Shown: positions 59,030 to 64,000 of the stretch, piece by piece
Layout of the letters: every line of letters starts with the position of its first letter
Numbering within the stretch: the first letter of the stretch is position 1
Source of the DNA: Epiperipatus broadwayi
Lineage: Eukaryota > Onychophora > Udeonychophora > Euonychophora > Peripatidae
DNA: 64,000 nucleotides
NCBI GenBank assembly: GCA_028023455.1
Contig: JAQFVV010006231.1
Location: 4,416,036 to 4,480,035, forward strand
Direction: 5' to 3'
The notes under the pieces: generated by a model
Database searches by the model: none
Told to the model about the DNA's origin: nothing
Seen by the model: only the letters and a program-made list of their open reading frames with translations
Program-made: the position numbers and the translations under genes

Positions 59030-60835
59030 TACAAAATATTAAGAGTATATCAAAATCAAAAAAAAAAAATCCCCTACAAATTATTTATAGGATATAATTG
59101 CATTTCAGATACTGTATATCTTTTTATAACACCTGGCTAATAATAAATTTCTTTAATAAGTTTTTATGGTCAGTTTGGATATCGTTTTTATAAGGGAAAT
59201 GACTTCTCTTTAAATTATGTAGATTACTTTTAAAACATTTTAAAACAATACAATATTTATTGTCTTTGCTGGAAGAATATAACTAAATATAAAATATAAT
59301 GGAAGTCTGTAATTAGGTCATGTATTAAAGTCTTCCAACAAAAAATAAAATAAAAGTGCTACTGAAGATATTAAAAGACAGAACCAGAATTAAAATAAAC
59401 TAAAGGATACGGTGTGATATTTGTGACTAGAGTTTTGAATCCTAGATTAGATAATTTAGTCATTGCAAAATTCATATTCTTTTAGGTGGAGTATGTATGT
59501 GGAAAGCCTTTAATGCTGCTACTGATGATAAACATACATATATACATGTATGTGTGACTTAATGACAAAAGTTATTATTAATATAAAAGACTATTTATTA
59601 ACTTTATGTGTATTGGTCTGTCTCACAAGATGATGCCTCTAAAGCTCACATATTACTCGTTGTAGGCTATCATTTGCATTAATTTGCTCATTAATATAAT
59701 TTACTTGGTAGCTCTCAATAGTGAGATGCAGGAATAAATAACGGAATAAATAACGTTGAGTCAATTATTGTGCCAATTCATATTGCCGTACTTTATTGCC
59801 TAGTTACCTTAACTTGACTTCTGAAGAGAATTTGACAAATGATTTCTTTAAAAATGAATACTGAGACAGATTTTTTTTCCCGGTAGAGGGACAGCTGGTA
59901 ATAAAAGACAATTTAAGATAATAATTTTCATGTTAATATTTTTTAATTCTAAATTTCATTTTGTTCTTTTTTAAAAAAAATCTCAATTTCATGTGGATGT
60001 GAATGAAAATAACCAAAACTAAAAAAATTATTTGCATGAATGTACATATATTCCTTAAAAATAACAATATAAAAAATTATATGCACTATATTATATAGGA
60101 AGAGAAATTTAACGTGTAACTTGCTTTAAACTTTATTAAACGTGTTAAGTTTTATTACGTCCATGTAAAAAAAGATTTTATAAAAATAAAAACACGAAAA
60201 ACCTGTTAGCATAAAATTTAGTAATTGCTTTAAACTATATAGTTTTTTTTTTTTTAGTTATGCATAATCATATCCAAAAAAAAAAAAAATAGTCATATTA
60301 GTCTGGAAAGAAAATTTATTGCATTCATTTCTTAAAACGAATTGAGCCTTCGCATCTTTAAAGTTCTTCAATTACTCTTTTGTAAAAGGGGAAAATGAGT
60401 CATCTGCTATGTAAATATATATGGGTAATTATATTAAAAACTGCCATGATGTTTATATATATAGTAATAATATTGATTTAGAGGTTGTTTTGTTTTTTTG
60501 CAGATATATATAACAATTTGTGTAGGGAAATCATTAATATTGTTTACAGTCCGTAATTATTTATAAAAAATATTGATATCCAAATAAGTTACAATTCAGA
60601 TTAAAAATTAAAATTTAATTGGGTTGGGTTTTTTTTTTAGGAAAGCGTTTGATATTATTAAATCTTTTTTTTTATTTAAAAAAATACAGAAAAAACGTAT
60701 GATTTATAAAATTAATATTCAACAAATAAATGGTTTAACTGATATTTTCACTAAACAGCAAATATTTACCCCCCCCCCACATAAACACTCATATTTAACT
60801 CATCGGTTGCTCCAGACTTTTTGATAAATTGTGAT
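59030..60835. other. AT-rich spacer, nothing recognised
   Basis: Homopolymer A, T and C runs (poly-C near 60770). The frame at 60624-60824 is low complexity. Confidence 0.45.
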
Positions 60836-60839
60836 TGGG

Positions 60840-63090
60840 AAAGTTTCCAAGTTATCATCATCATTTTTAACTATTATTGACTCATTGCAGAATAAAAATC
60901 TAATTTATTCCAGTTTCTCCATACCGTAACCACTTCTCTCCACATCCACATCATACCAACAAACTTTTCTAATTCGTCCATCTATCTTACTTATGGTCTC
61001 TATCTAGGTCTTTTGTAATCTCTTGGGATTTCAAAATTTCAACTGCTCGTCTGTTATCATTTCTTTTAACAATATGTCCAACCAGATCTACTTTGGTTTC
61101 TTAATTTTTTTCCAATGGTTAATAACACATTTATTTTCTCACCTATATATTTCATTTTTGATCTCTTTTTGTTACTCCTAACATATATCTTTCCATACTT
61201 TGTTGAATGATCGTAAAGTTTCTACTTCTTTTCTGTTACTTTTAATACTGAATTATTTTCATTAAAAGTATTTTGTGTGAGTATTGATTTCATCCATTAT
61301 ATTTTCATCTGAATTAATAATCTAACAGAGATTTTATAGTTATTATTTTTTTCTAATTTATGATTATTATTCTTTATTTTCTAAAGCTCTGAAGCATTAT
61401 TTTCTTTAAAAATCTACATCAAATGTAAAATCTAGACGATTTAAATAATGTCCAATTAACCCCCCCCCCCCAAGTTCCCCATTTTAATCCACAAAATACT
61501 TCTTGTAAAACTGCTGTCAAACATTTTAGAGATGTGGAATCATCCTATCCCACACCCTTCTCAATGTTAATATTTTTAGTATTACCATGTAAACTAATCA
61601 TGGCTATTATATTTTGCTAAATATTCTTCAGCATATAATAATAACCCGTTTCTATATCATGATTATCCAAAATTTTAATCTCCATGGAAATGCTTTTATA
61701 ATCAAATGCTTTTTGATAATCTACAAATCTAAAAGTATAATGGTAACTCATATTCATTGGTTCTTTCTATAACTTCTCTCAGTACTTAGATGTGATTGAC
61801 AATGCTGAGGCCATTTTAAAATCTGTAAAGTTCTTTTGGGTTGGTTAAATCCAAAATTTGCTACAGATGGATTGTAATTATCTTAGTAAGATTTGCATGG
61901 AACTGATAGATCTATAATTTATAATATCAATTCTCTTAAATATAAATATTATTATTGCATTCTTCCTATCATTTTTATCACTTATGCATTTGTAAATAGC
62001 TTTGCCAACAATTTTTCTACTTTTTTATCTGCTTCTTTTAGAATACTCATAATAATTCTATCATTTCTTAAAAGTTTCCCTTTCTTCATAGATTTAGCTG
62101 TGTGTTTCATCTCTTCATTTAAAATTCTTAGAAATACAGAAGTTGTGTTTGTAGGGATACTTTGTTTTTTGTTACTATAAATTTTTTTTATAGAATTCTC
62201 CCTCACATTTTATGATGTCATCTCTCTTTCATGTATTAGTTCTAGCTTTTCTTCTTATTGCTGAAACAATTTCATTTACAAAACCAAAGTATTGTTTTAC
62301 ACCTTTGAAAATTTTGTTTTCTTCTATAGTTTTTCTTCCAAATTCACAATTATATTGTCTTATATCTATTTTATAAAGCGCAAACAGTATTGGAATTAAA
62401 CTGAGATAGTGCAAACCTCTCAAGCGCTTATAACTATCAACAGCCAATCAGATCGTAAACACTGAGACCAGATCTGGCTTGGATATAGAGAAAGACAAGT
62501 AAAGAAGAGGGTGGAACCATCCTTTTCTTGTTAAATTCTCTGTCTCAGTGTTTAAGATCTGATTGGCTGTTGATAGTTATAAGCGCTTGAAAGATTTGCA
62601 GTCTCTCAGTTTGTCTTATATCATTATTAAGTTTTTTAAATAAAATTTTACAAAAATTCTACATATTCAATTCTTCTTAATGGTTCATTTTTAAAAAAAA
62701 TTATATTCTTTCTATTCTTGATACTTTTTCTTTATCTGAGTAGAAAATTTAGAGATATACTGAAGCTTTTTTGTACAAGCTTTCTTTTTTTGTGAACTTT
62801 CAATAGAGTTTCAGTTATTTTCATAATGATTTCAATCAAGTCTGACCATTTTCAAAATTTGTTAATATTTTAAAACAATTTGCAGGTTCTAATTGAAATT
62901 TATTGAGATTATTCTGAAGATTAGGAAGATCAGTTATTAATACAGTCTTTTTAATAGTTTTTATATTTTTAGTTTTACATCAACACATATCTTACATTTC
63001 TCTAATCAATGCTCACTTCCTGTGTTGAATCTATTACAATGTGTCATCTGGTCACTATTAATAAAATGAATCCCCATTTCCTGATCAACA
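60840..63090 (-). mobile_element. 5'-truncated decayed LINE, third major copy
   Basis: Minus-strand blocks in order: endonuclease end with RFNTGSEH (about 63035-63010), SMKKGKLLRNDRIIMSILKE (62090-62035) with LLAKLFTNA, FVDYQKAFDYKSISMEIKIL (about 61730-61670), and a C-terminal DIVKRNDNRRAVEILKSQ with DRDHK (about 61080-60990). They match the element at 20886-24660 in type and order, and the 3' flanks TTATCATCATCATTTTTAAC (60852) and ATATCATCATCATTTTCAAC (20879) are also alike. Frameshifts and stops are frequent; the longest open piece is 61982-62206. A MITE is inserted at 62367-62610. The plus-strand frame 61893-62180 is a shadow. Confidence 0.88.
62367..62610. mobile_element. MITE nested in the LINE, 12-bp direct repeats
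   Basis: TTGTCTTATATC occurs on both sides (62355-62366 and 62611-62622). Inside, ACTGAGATAGTGCAAACCTC to CAGATCGTAAACACTGAGAC (62400-62468) is mirrored by GTCTCAGTGTTTAAGATC to GCAGTCTCTCAGT (62542-62610). Arms are about 68 bp with few mismatches. The left side has about 33 extra bases outside the inverted arm, so the exact ends are uncertain. The LINE reading resumes directly after it. Confidence 0.8.
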
Positions 63091-63339
63091 TGTTATATTT
63101 ATCAAACAATATATATGCATAACTATATTAGAGATAAGCTTTATTATTTAAAATTAGTAAAAAATATACTTCACGCACTTTCAACTACTTCATCATACTA
63201 GTCATAATCATGGCATTGATGGTGAAAAGAAGATTATACATATATTAAAAAAACAAAACTCAAAAGAAAATTTGAAAATTTGATATTGGTTTTGAAAGGG
63301 GGATACAGGAATCTTTTTGTTAATTGCATGATTATCTCT

Positions 63340-64000
63340 GCAATGTTCCAGGCCTCTTTCATCTTCTGTTTGGCATCATTACATTCAGAGCAGCCCACAC
63401 TGGAAGATGTGGGTATGAAGGCGTGGTCAATGTTGGATTCAGGCTCATAGAAAATTGATATGGCATTAGTTTGAGCTTTGGCATGGTTATATAAATATCA
63501 CACTTGTGAAGCTTGAGTGGATTGTTTGGCATGCTATTCCCCATAATATACAGCACAGCAGTTAGTATAGCTGCATGCAATTTTATATACTATTTGTGAT
63601 TTCTGGTCTAAGGGCAGAGTATCTTTGGTGTTGTTAATTAGTCAATTGGGTATGGGAGGGGTGCAAAGGGCAATTTGATGGAGTAAAGCATAAACTTTAA
63701 TAATATGATGGGTAGCACTGGGCTTATAAGGCAATTATATCCAGGATTTTATCATTGGTTGCTATGGGTGGGTATTAAATTTCAGAATAAAATTTGTTAA
63801 CATTTTGAGTAAGATTTCTGTTTTTATATTCAATGTTGTATAGGTCTGTGATGTAAGAATAGATGTTATTTTTTCTTATTGGCCTCAAATTTACACAGAT
63901 AGTGGTTCCTATACAAGAATGCCTTGAAACTGAAAAGTGTATAAGATTTTGGTATGATGGACTCTGGGCACATGGCACTGCAAATATTAATAGGATTTAT
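63340..64000 (-). pseudogene. Unclassified coding-like remnant at the window edge
   Basis: On the minus strand a 73-codon open piece (63580-63359) has LYIMGNSMPNNPLKLHKCDI then TPSYPHLPVWAALNVMMPNR. Upstream, SIIPKSYTLFSFKAFLYRNH and GYNCLISPVLPIILLKFMLY read like further pieces in shifting frames to the edge. The composition (Pro, Cys, Trp) is unlike random AT-rich sequence, and this stretch is less AT-rich than its neighbours. I recognise no domain. It is probably a decayed mobile-element protein or a retrocopy and may continue beyond 64000. Confidence 0.35.

Noticed and set aside
1-64000. CRISPR arrays, operons, phage or plasmid modules
   Set aside because: There are no regularly spaced identical repeats with unique spacers and no bacterial gene organisation; the content is animal transposable elements.

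Overview
This window looks like intergenic or intronic DNA from the nuclear genome of an animal, probably an invertebrate. It is very AT-rich by eye (roughly three quarters A+T). It has no operons, no Shine-Dalgarno-led reading frames and no long intact open frame. It does carry metazoan transposon families: a Ty3/gypsy LTR retrotransposon, endonuclease/reverse-transcriptase LINEs, a mariner, several hAT elements, tRNA-derived SINEs and MITEs. CpG is scarce in old sequence and kept in what look like young insertions, as in a methylated genome. The species cannot be named from this. A short SPIN-type hAT copy at 35.1 kb fits animals where SPIN has been reported (for example the pond snail Lymnaea and the bug Rhodnius), but SPIN is also widespread in tetrapods, so this is only a hint.

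Layout. 0-2.5 kb: a 48-bp tandem repeat, a SINE-A copy and a truncated tRNA-SINE. 2.6-9.4 kb: one old Ty3/gypsy element with 5' LTR, gag, protease, RT, RNase H, integrase, polypurine tract and a 3' LTR split by a 1.6-kb insertion. 10.6-11.7 kb: a tRNA-SINE, a retroposon tail and a young hAT element with an exact 8-bp target duplication. 13-15.5 kb: a LINE fragment, a small palindromic MITE and degenerate tandem repeats. 17.1-18.7 kb: the most gene-like stretch. It has CpG-retaining sequence, a possible first coding exon with a splice donor, and just upstream a possible 3' end of another minus-strand gene. 20.9-24.7 kb: a nearly complete, decayed LINE on the minus strand, interrupted by a CpG-rich 1.4-kb LTR-like insertion. 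26-32 kb: a tRNA-SINE with clear target duplication, a 1.0-kb TIR element and a decayed mariner. 35-38.8 kb: the SPIN-like hAT, a TIR element holding a degenerate minisatellite, SINE-A and a long-arm MITE. 41.4-46 kb: a tandem-repeat segment with CCAAT boxes, a hAT transposase pseudogene, a LINE fragment and a second complete non-autonomous hAT. 48-58 kb: SINE-A, three copies of retroposon family B, microsatellites, palindromes and a TTF/ZMYM1-type hAT fragment. 58.8 kb: a possible conserved exon. 60.8-63.1 kb: a third long LINE fragment with a nested MITE. 63.3-64 kb: unclassified coding-like remnants.

No gene can be named with confidence. Nearly every recognisable protein segment belongs to a broken mobile element. 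The window is best read as layered transposon insertions of different ages, with two or three possible exons of host genes whose main parts may lie outside it. All calls come from reading and translating by eye, without database searches.
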